The notes beneath the pieces were generated by a model that saw only the letters and a program-made list of their open reading frames with translations, did no database searches and was not told where the DNA came from. A stretch of 64,000 bases of DNA, from contig JAZGTN010000047.1 of NCBI GenBank assembly GCA_037783415.1, forward strand, positions 2,232,001 through 2,296,000. Direction: 5' to 3'. Below, in pieces: positions 47,229 through 58,900 of the stretch. Source of the stretch: Leptasterias polaris. Taxonomy: Eukaryota > Echinodermata > Asteroidea > Forcipulatida > Asteriidae. The translations under genes were made by a program, and so were the position numbers. How positions within the stretch are numbered: position 1 is the first letter of the stretch; the number at the start of each line of letters is the position of its first letter.

Positions 47229-47612
47229 TTAAAGTCACTGGACACGTTTGGTAATTGTCAAAGACCAGTATTCTCACTTGGTGTATCCCAACATATGCAT
47301 AAAGTAACAAACCTGTGAAAATTTTGGCTCAATTGGTCATCGAAGTTGCAAGAAATAATGAAAGAAAAAACACCCTTGTTGCACAAATTTATGTGCTTTC
47401 AGATGCCTGAAAAGGCTTCAGGCCTGAAGTCTTTTTCAGATTCAAATATTTTAGTGAGAAATTACCTCTTTCTCAAAAACTACGTTACTTCAGAGGGAGT
47501 CGTTTCTCAAAATGTTGTATACTATCAACAGCTCTCCGTTGCTTGTTACCAAGTAAGTTTGTATGCCAATATATATTTTGAGTAATTACCAAACGTGTCC
47601 AGAGCCTTTAAA
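47229..47612. mobile_element. Fold-back MITE TTTAAAGTCACTGGACACG
   Basis: TTTAAAGTCACTGGACACGT and ACGTGTCCAGAGCCTTTAAA are the ends (written here from 47229 inward and from 47593 outward). The interior follows 18687-19064. Confidence 0.9.
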
Positions 47613-49190
47613 GTAAAATAACTTCAACAAAACCCATCATTCCCTTGTCTGTGCTGACAACAAAACACAGGGGCGTTGCAACCAAACAAACCCCTCGCTG
47701 CAGGGTTTTAAAAAAAACCTCTTTCCGCAAAAACGGGTCATGTAACTTTAACACACTTCCCTTTATGACATGAATTAACGGTGTTCAATCAAAACTGGCC
47801 ATCTGTTAATTTTGCCCTAGTGTGTTCCTCTTTCGATGATACTGTCCGCCTCGGTATATCGAATTGATATGACTCGACAAGATAATAAAATCCAGGCATA
47901 CTGGAAAACCGTCTCCCCCCCCCCCCCCCGGATGGTGCAAGCGGACAGAGAGTGCCGTGCACAATAGAAGGCAAATACAAAAGATGCGCCAAAATTAATG
48001 ACACTAAATGGTCCCCCGTATCAACCATTTCTGACTGCCACAAAACACTGAATTAAAATCAATTGTATTTGATGACAACTAAACTTCTGGGTATTTTGAT
48101 ACTATGGCAGGTTAGCCGTTTATCTATAGCCCATCCAGAATGAAAACATCTCTGAACGAGCAGACTGGCCAGCCTCGAAAAAAAAACCCCAAAACAACGC
48201 TTGTGAGCAAAATAGGGCAATTTTACCCTAAAAAGGACTATTTTACCCTAAAAAGCCCCAGGTTGAAAGTCAACGACCCTAGGGCACAACATTGGGCCAT
48301 TTTTCAACAATCCCTAAAAGCCACGACCTTTAAATTTTGATAAACAGAAAACATTTGTTGGGTTGACAAAATTGTCACGAAGCTTGTTGCATGATTGTCT
48401 CACTTTTAGTATTTCAGATTAGATTACTGCCAAGATCGCAAGAAAATACACTATTTTGTCCCCCCCCCCCTTAAAAAAAAGGGTCGTAAGCATCGTCAGC
48501 TTCCTTGAAAAATAGGACCTAAACTGTTTGTTGCTAGAGTATGTTTTTATATTCCCAATTTGATTGGAAGTTTCTTGTCATGAACAATGATTGACAGAAA
48601 AAACCCAATACAATTAATTTTGTTTACTCAGATTTCGTGAAACACGACGTTGTGCACATTAATAATTGCCTATCGATCCCCTTTTCTGGGCACACTTTCG
48701 TCACGTCAGTCGTCTGACTGACCAACATGCAACACTTCAGTTTGAACATTTTGCCAAACTTTTTTTTTTTCGGGGGTGATTTTCACACTTTCAAACTTGG
48801 AATTTTATAAACGTATGTAAACAAAAAAATAAGAAAATAAGAAAATTGTGACAACTTCAGTATTAAACTGCAAGAAACACGTAGTTTCACTTTGACAATA
48901 TTTATATTTTAAGAAAACTGTTGCTAATGTTTTCTTTACATTATGTGGTATACGCCTACTCAATTGGCGAATCAATTAAATTAAAATTAATCAAATCTCG
49001 CCAGCAAAACTTTATGTCTAAAATGTTACCTCTGGGAAAAAAAAACGTGTTCTGAATATTATTCATATTACCTGGTAATATATTTTTAAGAAAATATGAA
49101 CACGTTATTTCCATGAAATCAGAAATTTCGCTTTTAGATATTTCCTGAAAATTAGAGGGCAGGGTTAAGTCTATTATTCGGTTAACACTG
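47613..49190. other. 1.6 kb, no gene or named repeat
   Basis: AT-rich sequence with poly(C) runs at 47915-47929 and near 48461, and a duplicated TTTTACCCTAAAAAG at 48218-48255. Nothing else was recognised. Confidence 0.5.
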
Positions 49191-49192
49191 AA

Positions 49193-49540
49193 ATGTTATT
49201 ATTTTTTTTGAAGAGTACATTGTTTCATTTCAATCAACTAGTTTTCAGGAAACATAGAGAGATGGTACATCAGTGCTTATCAGAAGAGAAGGCCTACATT
49301 TATTCCGTACTCCCTCCCATCAAACATACAACAAAGGAACAGTACACCATTGTGTTTGAAAGGAGTTCGTTCATTACAATTCTCTTGTTTTCCACAAACA
49401 TCATAAAGGAATGGTTATTGGCTTTTTGGAAGAGCACACTCATCCAAACCTCTAGTTTTCAAGAAACATATCATAAAGGGATGGTACATTGGTTTTTGGA
49501 AGAGTACATTCATTCACAGGGTTTTAACTCTTACTAAAAT
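49193..49540 (+). repeat. Degenerate relatives of the 74-bp satellite, reverse orientation
   Basis: Units such as CATATCATAAAGGGATGGTA-CATTGG and GGAAGAGTACATTCATTCA are the complement of the 53.2 kb satellite unit, with many changes. 49316-49535 is repeated at 49925-50140. Confidence 0.75.
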
Positions 49541-49582
49541 AGAGTAGGCGTTAATTTATTTCAATTTCCCTCCCCCCAAACA

Positions 49583-49935
49583 TAATAATAATAATAATAC
49601 GAGATATTTATATAGCGCATAATGCAGAAGCCTCTATGCGCAACACAAAAACAAAACAAAAAAAACATTGAAAAGAATATTATTTTAAAAGCAAGTTACA
49701 CAAATAAAGATTCAAACGAATGAGTTTTTAAAAGTCCCTTGAAAATCTGAAGAGAGCCAGCTTGGCGAATATTAAGAGGTAAGTCATTCCATAATGAAGG
49801 TGCAATGAAGTTGAAGGCTCTTTGACCATAAAATTGTGTGGAAAAAGTAGTTTGCGTGAGTAGGGATTGGCCAGCAGATCGGAGAGGACGAACAGGAATA
49901 TATTTATGGAGAAGATCAGATACATACAACAAAGG
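49583..49935 (-). mobile_element. CR1/Jockey-type retrotransposon 3' end
   Basis: On the - strand the frame reads LHKYIPVRPLRSAGQSLL, then FYGQRAFNFIAPSLWNDLP, then SLQIFKGLLKTHSFESLFV and a stop at 49696. This is the C terminus of a reverse transcriptase polyprotein. A 3' UTR ends GCGCTATATAAATATCTCGT plus ATT repeats. It lies between two copies of a direct repeat. Confidence 0.85.
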
Positions 49936-50140
49936 GACAAACATACAACAAAGGGACGGTACGTCATTGTTTGAAAGGAGTAAATTCACTCAAATTCTCT
50001 AGTTTTCCACAAACATCATAAAGGGATGGTTATTGGCTTTTTGAAAGAGAAGAGCGCACTCAATTAAAAGATACATATCATAAAGGGATGGTACATTGGT
50101 TTTTGGGATAGGACATTCATTCACAAGGTTTTAAGTCATA
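49925..50140 (+). repeat. Second copy of 49316-49535
   Basis: Shared order: CATACAACAAAGG, GTTTGAAAGGAGT, TTTTCCACAAACATCATAAA, ATGGTTATTGGCTTTTTG, CATAAAGGGATGGTACATTG, ACATTCATTCACA. Confidence 0.75.
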
Positions 50141-51540
50141 CCTTTTACCCCAAAACAAAAGTTGCTGAGTATTAAAGTTTCCCACCTTTTCTGTCTAAGT
50201 TGAAACACAAAATGCAGTTCCGTAACACATCGCAGTGTAAAAGAAAAATGACGAAAACGCAATTTGTTTTTCTGCAAAAACTTTTGCATACTGCAAATTT
50301 TATTACTAAAAACTCCCTGTTTCTATCCGCATACAACAATAATTCTCAGTACTGTACAAAAATCTCAACAATCCAAATTAATACTAAAGAAAATTGTATA
50401 AAAAAACTTTAAACTTTTAAACAAAAGTATCAGCTGGATATTTGTTTGGTGTCGGGTTTCATACACCTTCTTTTTTATATTTTTTAAATAATGGATGCGA
50501 TTTTTAATTTGTTTTAGCAGAGTGCCCGTCCAGCGGGTTTTTTATTTTAATAAAACTTATTTTATACAAAATTTACACAACGGGGAGACTCTATGTCGTT
50601 TTCCAAAAAGGGTTAAGTGGGGGCTGACAACTATTTTATACAAGTAATTTTAAAATAAATACGGAATGTCTATTTTTGTTGTTGAAGTTCTTGTTGTTTC
50701 TTTTTCTCAAAATTATTATTAATTGTTGTGTGTGCAAAAATTTGCTTTTTCCAAAACATGAAAGAAACAGCTGAAGATTTCATTGTGTTTTGCTTTTGAC
50801 CCCGATATCGTTCAAAAAGATTCTGAGAAACATTTGGGAATGGCATAAGGTCAGTGTTTTTCTTAGCATTTTTGTTGAACAAATTTATAAAAATTATGTT
50901 AAATTACAAAATATATATATTTTGTTAAAATCTTATGGAGAAATAACTATTAGGCAAATTTTATACAAGTAACATAGAAACTCATCAATTTTGGTTCTTA
51001 TATCCAGACCTATTCATCTGACCACGGAGGAAGGAATTTATAACAATTTCCTGTCTTCCTGCATGATCTAACAAACATCAAACTGGTTGCATGACAATTT
51101 AATAATATAATCAATGCACACTCATTCCCACTGCTTTATCCGTAACCAAATGACCTTTGACCTAATGACGTCATGGGAAATTCCAAATGTTTTTCTGTGT
51201 TTTGCAATTTGGACGGACCTGGTAAAAACCCCTTAGCCGTTGTTCATCTTTCGGTTTCAATTCTCTTTTAAAGTTTTACATTTCGCAACGTGGCTCTGTT
51301 ACCTTTTATAAAATAACTATTGGCAACCATTCAAATCCACGGATTAAAGGGGTACATTGCCTTCAAATCTCTCGAGATCTCGCTGTTTGGAATTGCTCTT
51401 TATCCTTTGTTCATGCACAGCAAAAACCTACAGTGTTTTGTAATAAGTGAGTGTAACTAGAAATTAATTGAAATGCAACCAACGGAACACACGGTCCGAC
51501 ATTTTGTGATGGAGTCAAAAGTTTGGTTCTACACAAATTG
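50141..51540. other. 1.4 kb AT-rich, no gene recognised
   Basis: No exon, tRNA-like head or TIR pair was seen. Confidence 0.45.
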
Positions 51541-51542
51541 TA

Positions 51543-51900
51543 TACAGGATTGTTAAGGATTAAAATCGTCAATGTTTAATTTTAGTTTGAAAGTTTACTG
51601 ATTACGATAGAACTCTTTTTTTCTGTGAAATATTTCCATCTGAAATGAAGACATATTCAAGAACACTGCCACTGAAAACCTATAAAAAACGCAATAGCTA
51701 ATTTTGGTTGTTACAATCCAAATTAGGGACAACGCGTGCATATGCTGAAAATTGTGCATTATTTTTTCACACAACAGAGCCCAAAGATTAAAAGGTTTGA
51801 TATTACATAAATCATGGTTGCTCACTCAAAACATGAACACTGTCTGCGACTATGAATTCAGCCGTAACAATCCAGTACAATACTTTTAAATCATCTTATA
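51543..51900 (-). mobile_element. MITE of the TACAGGAT family
   Basis: The left end TACAGGATTGTTAAGGATTA and the right part AAACATGAACACTGTCTGCG are the reverse orientation of 32073-32428. CGAAATGAAGTCATATTCGA at 63957 resembles 51640 within the same family. Confidence 0.7.
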
Positions 51901-52848
51901 AACGCTTTAAATTTTTTTTCTTTTTTCTTGGATAGTTAATTAGTAGATTGAAGTTCTAGAAAGATTTTCACCTGGATGGCAATATATTCAAAAGACTAAA
52001 AATTCCTCAAAGTACTGTAATGATAACACCAAGTAATTTAAGCTTTAAAAATATACAAATTACTTCATTACTTTACTACCAACATATTGACATTATTTTA
52101 AATTTATCGCTATTGTACAAAACGTAGAAAATTGTGAGTGTAAAAAATACATCTTAAATTTTAACTCTACATCAGCTGTCTGTCGTACAAAACGTGTGTA
52201 AATTCAATATTAAAAACTTTATATTTACATTTTTTTTCCAGATAAATAATTTCTTCAAAACTTACAAAAGGTTCATTACAGTACAATGGTTATTTTTGAC
52301 CCTCTTTATATTTACAAGGCAATTTTCTTTTGTTATACTTTGATAGCTTCACGCATGTGTTCTTCGAACAACACATTTTTCTTCACCGTCATAACTTCTT
52401 ACCCCACAAAATTACGGACGAAGGACAAATAGTTCGTGTCAGAATGCGGAAGTAATTTTTTTTTACATATATGTTTTTCTTCAAAAAATAAATTCAATCT
52501 TTGTATCAAAACTGGCCTTCCTGTCTTCTGAAGGATCAAAACTTTCTGGGTCAAAAGTTCTGCATAGCAACATCAGAAGTGTAAGGCACTTTCAAGTAAA
52601 ATTCAAGGTGTATAAAACAGTCGTCGAATGTCGTCTGCCTAAAAGGTTCGTAAACCGGTAATCCCTATAATGAAGTAACCATTGCAATGGTAGTTACAAC
52701 AAAAACATTGTTTAAGAAACAGCCGTTGATATCTGACTGGATTTTAAGAATCTCAATTTCTAAATACTTCAACAAAAGGGAAAATCGGTTTACATAAAAT
52801 AGCCGTCAGTATCTGACATAGAATTTCAACTTTAACCCCACCTCGACT

Positions 52849-52972
52849 TCAGGCGCTCTCAGTCTTTATCTCCAGACCAGCGGCTTCCCGCCATCCAAGA
52901 GCCTTCTTGCCGAATTTGTAGACGAGTCGTCGCCCGTCAACTCTCTCCAAAATCTCGCGTTTGTAGTAGTAC
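52849..52972 (-). CDS. ETS gene exon 9 (end of ETS domain, stop)
   Basis: Acceptor tcaacag. AG plus G gives Arg408, then YYYKREILERVDGRRL, VYKFGKKALGW and a short tail ending GLEIKTESA before TGA at 52849-52851. IKTE fits the SUMO consensus psi-K-x-E. No canonical AATAAA on this strand was found close by, so the transcript end is unknown. Confidence 0.93.
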
Positions 52973-55900
52973 CTGTTGAAACAGAATAGAAGAGAAAAAT
53001 ACTTCATAAGCGATGATGTAAAATTTGTAAATTGTTCAGAATACTTATTTATAAAACTAGGGGATTGGAATGAATGTAGGCCTCTACTCTTCCAATAACC
53101 AATGATGTACCATCCCTTCATGATACGCATTTTAATTACTTTTCCTTTTTGTGAGCGCCCTGAGCACCCCTTGGGTGGATATGTTTTTGCGCATTATAAA
53201 TGACCTTTATTATTATTATGATAACGTTTCTTGAAAACTAGAGGATTGGAATGAATGAACTTTTCCAACAACCAATTATGATGTACCATCCCTTTATGAT
53301 AGGTTTCTTGAAAACTAGATGATTGGAATGAATGTACTCTTCCCAAAACCAATGATGTACCATCCCTTTATGATATGTTTCTTGAAAACTAGAGGATTGG
53401 AATGAATGTACTCTTCCCAAAACCAATGATGTACCATCCCTTTATGATATGTTTCTTGAAAACTTAATGATTGGAATGAATGTACTCTTCCCAAAACCAA
53501 TGATGTACCATCCCTTTATGATATGTTTCTTGAAAACTAGAGGATTGGAATGAATGTACTCTTCCCAAAACCAATGATGTACCATCCCTTTATGATATGT
53601 TTCTTGAAAACTAGAGGATTGGAATGAATGTACTCTTCCCAAAACCAATGATGTACCATCCCTTTATGATATGTTTCTTGAAAACTAGATGATTGGAATG
53701 AATGTACTCTTCCCAAAACCAATGATGTACCATCCCTTTATGATATGTTTCTTGAAAACTAGAGGATTGGAATGAATGTACTCTTCCCAAAACCAATGAT
53801 GTACCATCCCTTTATGATATGTTTCTTGAAAACTAGAGGATTGGAATGAATGTACTCTTCCCAAAACCAATGATGTACCATCCCTTTATGATATGTTTCT
53901 TGAAAACTAGATGATTGGAATGAATGTACTCTTCCCAAAACCAATGATGTACCATCCCTTGCTATATAGGTTATTCAATTTTACTACAAATCTCTGTAAA
54001 GTATGAAAGGGTAGATTTCTATATGGTCTAGTTTCAAGACTCACCTCATTGCGCGGCTGAGCTTCTCGTATGTCATGTGTGGGTTGTTTTTCTTCTGACC
54101 CCACATTTTGGCAACGGCTTCTGAGTTCACGAATCGGAAGACGCCATCTTTCCTGTCCTCCCATCGAATGAACTTGGGGCAACAGTGGGTGTCCTTCAGC
54201 AAATCCCTTATGAACTCCCACAAATGGTTGCCACGCATCGCTACAACGAGGAAAAAACGAGAGTTCAATCATTCATTCAATAATGTATTCATGCTCATAG
54301 TTGTTTCTTTTGCTTACAAAACACTGCAACAAGCATAGAGGCATTTGAAAGGAAAACGCGAAGCTTTATGGTTGAGATGCCTTTAACATAAACTTCCTGG
54401 TTTACATGGTTCGCAAGAAACCTTTTTAGTGACTAGAGCAGGACCAGTTTGGTTAACATTTCACTGGTCCCCCAGTTGTTCTACTTGTCTATGATTCACA
54501 CTATAAAGTAGGGATGCTTTTCAAAAGTGAACTAGCCAGTTTTAACTGGTATTTGGCAAGTGGACCACTGTTAAGGGAGAACGCTGGTTTACAGTAAATA
54601 GTTACCAGTTAAAATAGTTATAAGAAAAGTAAAACATGTTAACGAAAGGACCAGACTAAAAAACACCGACCACAAACAGGAAAAACGCAGTGAGGACTTA
54701 ATATTGTAAATTCGCTCACACAAACAAACTTCATGACTACGAAATGAATTTCAAAACTCACCATCACGCCTTCCACGACCACGCCTTGTTGTCACTTCTT
54801 CGTCGCTGTCCTCCCCACTGGTGCTTGAGTGCATCTTACGTGGGCGGCCACGCCCCCTCTTGTGGCAACTCTTGTTGGTCACTCCACGGAGGACCGACAA
54901 CTGTTTATCGACTGTCCTCCTCTGGTAGTTGTGAGTACGGTTTGGGTTGAAGCTGGGAGAGAGCGACAGGTAACCGTCGTCGGATGTCGCTGGGGAGTTG
55001 GGAAGGGTGAAGCTAGCCTCGCTCTCGCTCTCAAACTCTGTTTCTAGTCGAAAGGGGGAGAGACATACGTAAGTTGCGAACAAATGAAATGATAGACCCT
55101 AAATCTTTAAAATGAAAAGACAGTGAACATTTCCATTTTTTTCCCCAACTTGTTGTTTGCTTGGCATTTTCAAATAGTATTAAAATAGTAACAAATTCAA
55201 CTTAGTAAGTTTCGTAAATAAAAAAGAGCTTTAGTCAAAAGTTGTTTGAACAGTCTCTCACCTTCTCCGGCCGAGTTGTGTCCCGTTGGACGCGTCGTTT
55301 CGGCAAGTGTCTTCAAGAAGTTTTCAACATTTGGCAATGTTTCGAAGGGTGCGTCGAAGGTTGATCGGTTCACTGGTGAAAAATCTGAAATAAGACCAAA
55401 TAAAATGTTGAAGGAAAAGCAGATATTGATATTTTGTTCACTATTGTTTTTTAAATGGGGAATAACTTATTAATATATTTTAAGATAGTTTTGAAAATTA
55501 GCAAGGTATTTCAAAACACCTTTTCGAATACCGAACCTTTTCTCTGTAGTAATGTTTCAAAGTTAAATTAAAGTTAAACTTGTGGTTTATTATTTGATAA
55601 AGTTAAATAGTCTATACATAAATATTACTTATACTTTAAGTATTACTTTATACTTTATACTTTAAATAGCAAATATAAACAAGAACTAAACAAAACTATA
55701 AACTATGTCTTAACCTACCTTCATAAACACTGGGAGGGTATGACTGTTGATTCCAATGGGAAACGGAATCAGTGAAGTCGGTAAAATCTTGTCCTGGAAC
55801 GAAAGCAAAACATATCTTTAGAACCCGAAGCTAGTTTCAAGTTCTTTGGAAACATAAGTTCTAAATTGAGTCACTTGAAAACCTTCTTTTTTTTTCTGGA

Positions 55901-58900
55901 CGAAAGTAAGAGTGACTGTTTGTTTCACTATCTCGTTGTAAATAAATACTTTGTAATTTTTTCAATTCGAAAAAAACACAACACACACCACGTTTGATAT
56001 TGTGGAGAGGAAAATATGATGCAAACGTGTAGTTTATGTTGAAACAAAGACTGACTGGTTCTAAATTACATTGTAGTTTTTAGTTTCTGTTCGTGTGTAA
56101 TTGAATTTATAAGTGGACAATATTTTACTTTCATATGTGCCAGAACTGTTTCAGTTGACACTTTGGTTTCAAGCCATGGACACGTTCGTAGCTGGTGATT
56201 TCTAGTTCGATTACTAATATATTGATTGGTTTCGATTTTTAAGGTTATCAAATATGCTAGCTTTGTATATCAGTTACTGTGAGAGATATTGACTGATCAA
56301 TTCGATGAAAAGAGTACTATACAGTTAACTTCAAAGCAAGTATGTAGTTTAAATATAAGGAATCATTTGGGTGATCGATCAATTGATGGTTCTGATTATC
56401 GATTATTGATTATTGATTAGGCTTACCTTGCATAGCAGGTACATATGTCGACGTTCCGAATGGAGCATCACGAATGAGTCCTTCACAGAAGGGTTGGTCT
56501 GAAAAAGGCGAATACACTGCCAAAATAAACAGACAAACAAAATGTAAACAATTGGATAATAAAAATAAACAACAACAACCCCAGAATTTTTTTTTTAAAC
56601 TAATAAGGCCTGAAAAGTCTATTAAAGGCACTGAACACGTTTGGTAATTACTCAAAATATATATTAGCATAAAAACTTACTTGGTAACGAGCAACGGAGA
56701 GCTGTTGATAGTATAAAACATTGTGAGAAACGACTCCCTCTGAAGTAACGTAGTTTTTGAGAAAGAGGTAATTTCTCACTAAAATAATAAAAGACTTCTG
56801 GCCAGAAGCCTTTTATTCCTATCTGAAAGCACACTAATTTGTACAACAAGGGTGTTTTTTCTTTCATCATTTTCTTGCAACTTCAATGACCAATTGAGTC
56901 CAAATTTTCACAGGCTTGTTATTGTATGCATATGTTGGGATACACCAAGTGAGAATACTGGTCTTTGACAATTACCAAACGTGTTCAGTGCCTTTAAAGC
57001 CTACACTATAATATGTGTACATGTAGGTTATCCATTGTACTCGATAAAACCGTTCCTACTTTTTTTAAAGGACTAAATATTATGCTTGCATTTCTTGTAA
57101 TGATCTGTTGTTTGAAACTATTTATGCTTAAAACGGCGGTTCATGGTTTGTCAAAGTTCTTGGCAATCAAAACGAGCAAGTGATCTTAAAATAATATCCT
57201 CTCGACTTTTACAGGCGCATCATAATCTTTATAGAGTTTGGAGTTAATTAACTGAATCTAACCCCTTGTGTCGGCCATTGGGTGTGGTCAGTTCTTAAAA
57301 CACGGCCAGACTCAATTTAGTTACTTTGTTAACTTACATTCTTGTTAGACCTATGAGTTGTAGGGCAACAACTTACCAGTATTCATATTAAAGTTGTCAC
57401 ATGGCAAATATTCCAAGTTGGGAACCACCCCATCCTGGTAGCCTAACCCCTTATGGTGTCCGTTGGGGGTGGTCAGTTCTGCAAACACCGGACTATCGGG
57501 TGGGGTCAGCATACTCCGTTGTCCGTCGTCGTCCCCACTCAGGGACACCCTCATCGCCTGGGGGAGGTCAGAGTTCAGATGGGTGTGGTCGCCACACAGA
57601 TCGTGGAAGAGCTTTTGGGAGAAAGGGGGTTTGGCAACTTAGATTGTGTGTCCAAATATGTATTGCAAAAAAAAAGACTCCAAATGTGTACCTTTTGTCC
57701 TATTGATTAATTAGATGGGGGGGGGGGGGGGGTAATTTGATATTTCTTGTTCAGTTTTTTTCAGATATAAATTTTGTTCTTAAAACAGAATAGATTTTGA
57801 AACTTACTAATTGTGTCCACTTTTGACAATTGTAAAAGTTAATCATCGTTGATGGGATGGAGCTTTCGGAAAGGGGTTTTTAAAACCTAGAACATTTTCA
57901 CATGGTAGTCTTAAATGTGGCTGTGGTAATCACCAAGTTGCTGAAAAAATATTTAACCGTTGCTATTATAACAGTCTTAAGTGGTTGTTCACCTGTTTGA
58001 ATGATTCAAATCGTATAATACTAGCAATGTGTTCAAACTTGAGCAGTTGGTCAAATAAAACACTTCAAAAGCTTTAGACCTCTGAATTTGACTTTTGGCA
58101 AAGTTGAGGGACGAGGCTTTTGAGTTTGATGTTTGCTTTGCGAAAGGATTATTGTGGTACGAGGTGAGTTCTGGGAAGAATTCAAAGGGCATATCGTGTG
58201 AAGGTAAACATTCTGAAAATGGAAAGCTTCAAGTTGGCTGTCTTTAGTTGCGCTTTCAAGGGTGCAGAGTTTACGAGTTTTCAGATAAATCTCGCTATAT
58301 CTACAAGAAAACCCCCAAATGTTGATGCATATAAGATTCAGACAAGCTATTTTATTGCATGACAAAGTATAGTTGATAACAATCTGTTTATAGTTAAGAA
58401 ACTCAAAGTGGTAGGCCCGATTATGAAGTTATTATTTCAAAATTTGTTTTTGCAAGTTCAATGATGCTTGAGCAATACTGTATTTTTGCTCAGCATTTTA
58501 AAAGTTGCCAACCACATTGCTAAGCACCGACTGATTTTACTATAGCACACTAATCACTGCCTATAATAAGTAAGTGACCTGATTGGTTGAATGAAACCCC
58601 GACTTAAATTTGACAGGTGACACGTCAAAAGGATAGCTTTCCAGAAATAAACAAAGTTGTCAGTGAATTGTGTTGTCGTTTTATTTGTTTGATTGTTTGT
58701 TTGTTTGCGCTTTTTGTTTGTTTGTTTTGGGGGAGTGGGCCAGGCACCAGTAAACACCACCACAGGTTTTCCGTTTTAGATCAACCAGCGGATATGCGAC
58801 ACGGTTTTTCAATCCAGGTGTATCCTGTGTTCAGGGCTTATCGTGAATTTTCATTAGTGTCACGTGGCAATGTGCTACGTGACAAAACACCGTCCCGTAA

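Noticed and set aside
53238..53944. A ladder of about eight similar 61-residue open frames (MVLGRVHSFQ...)
   Set aside because: They are the 74-bp satellite read in rotating frames; 74 is not divisible by three and there is no start or stop conservation beyond the unit itself.
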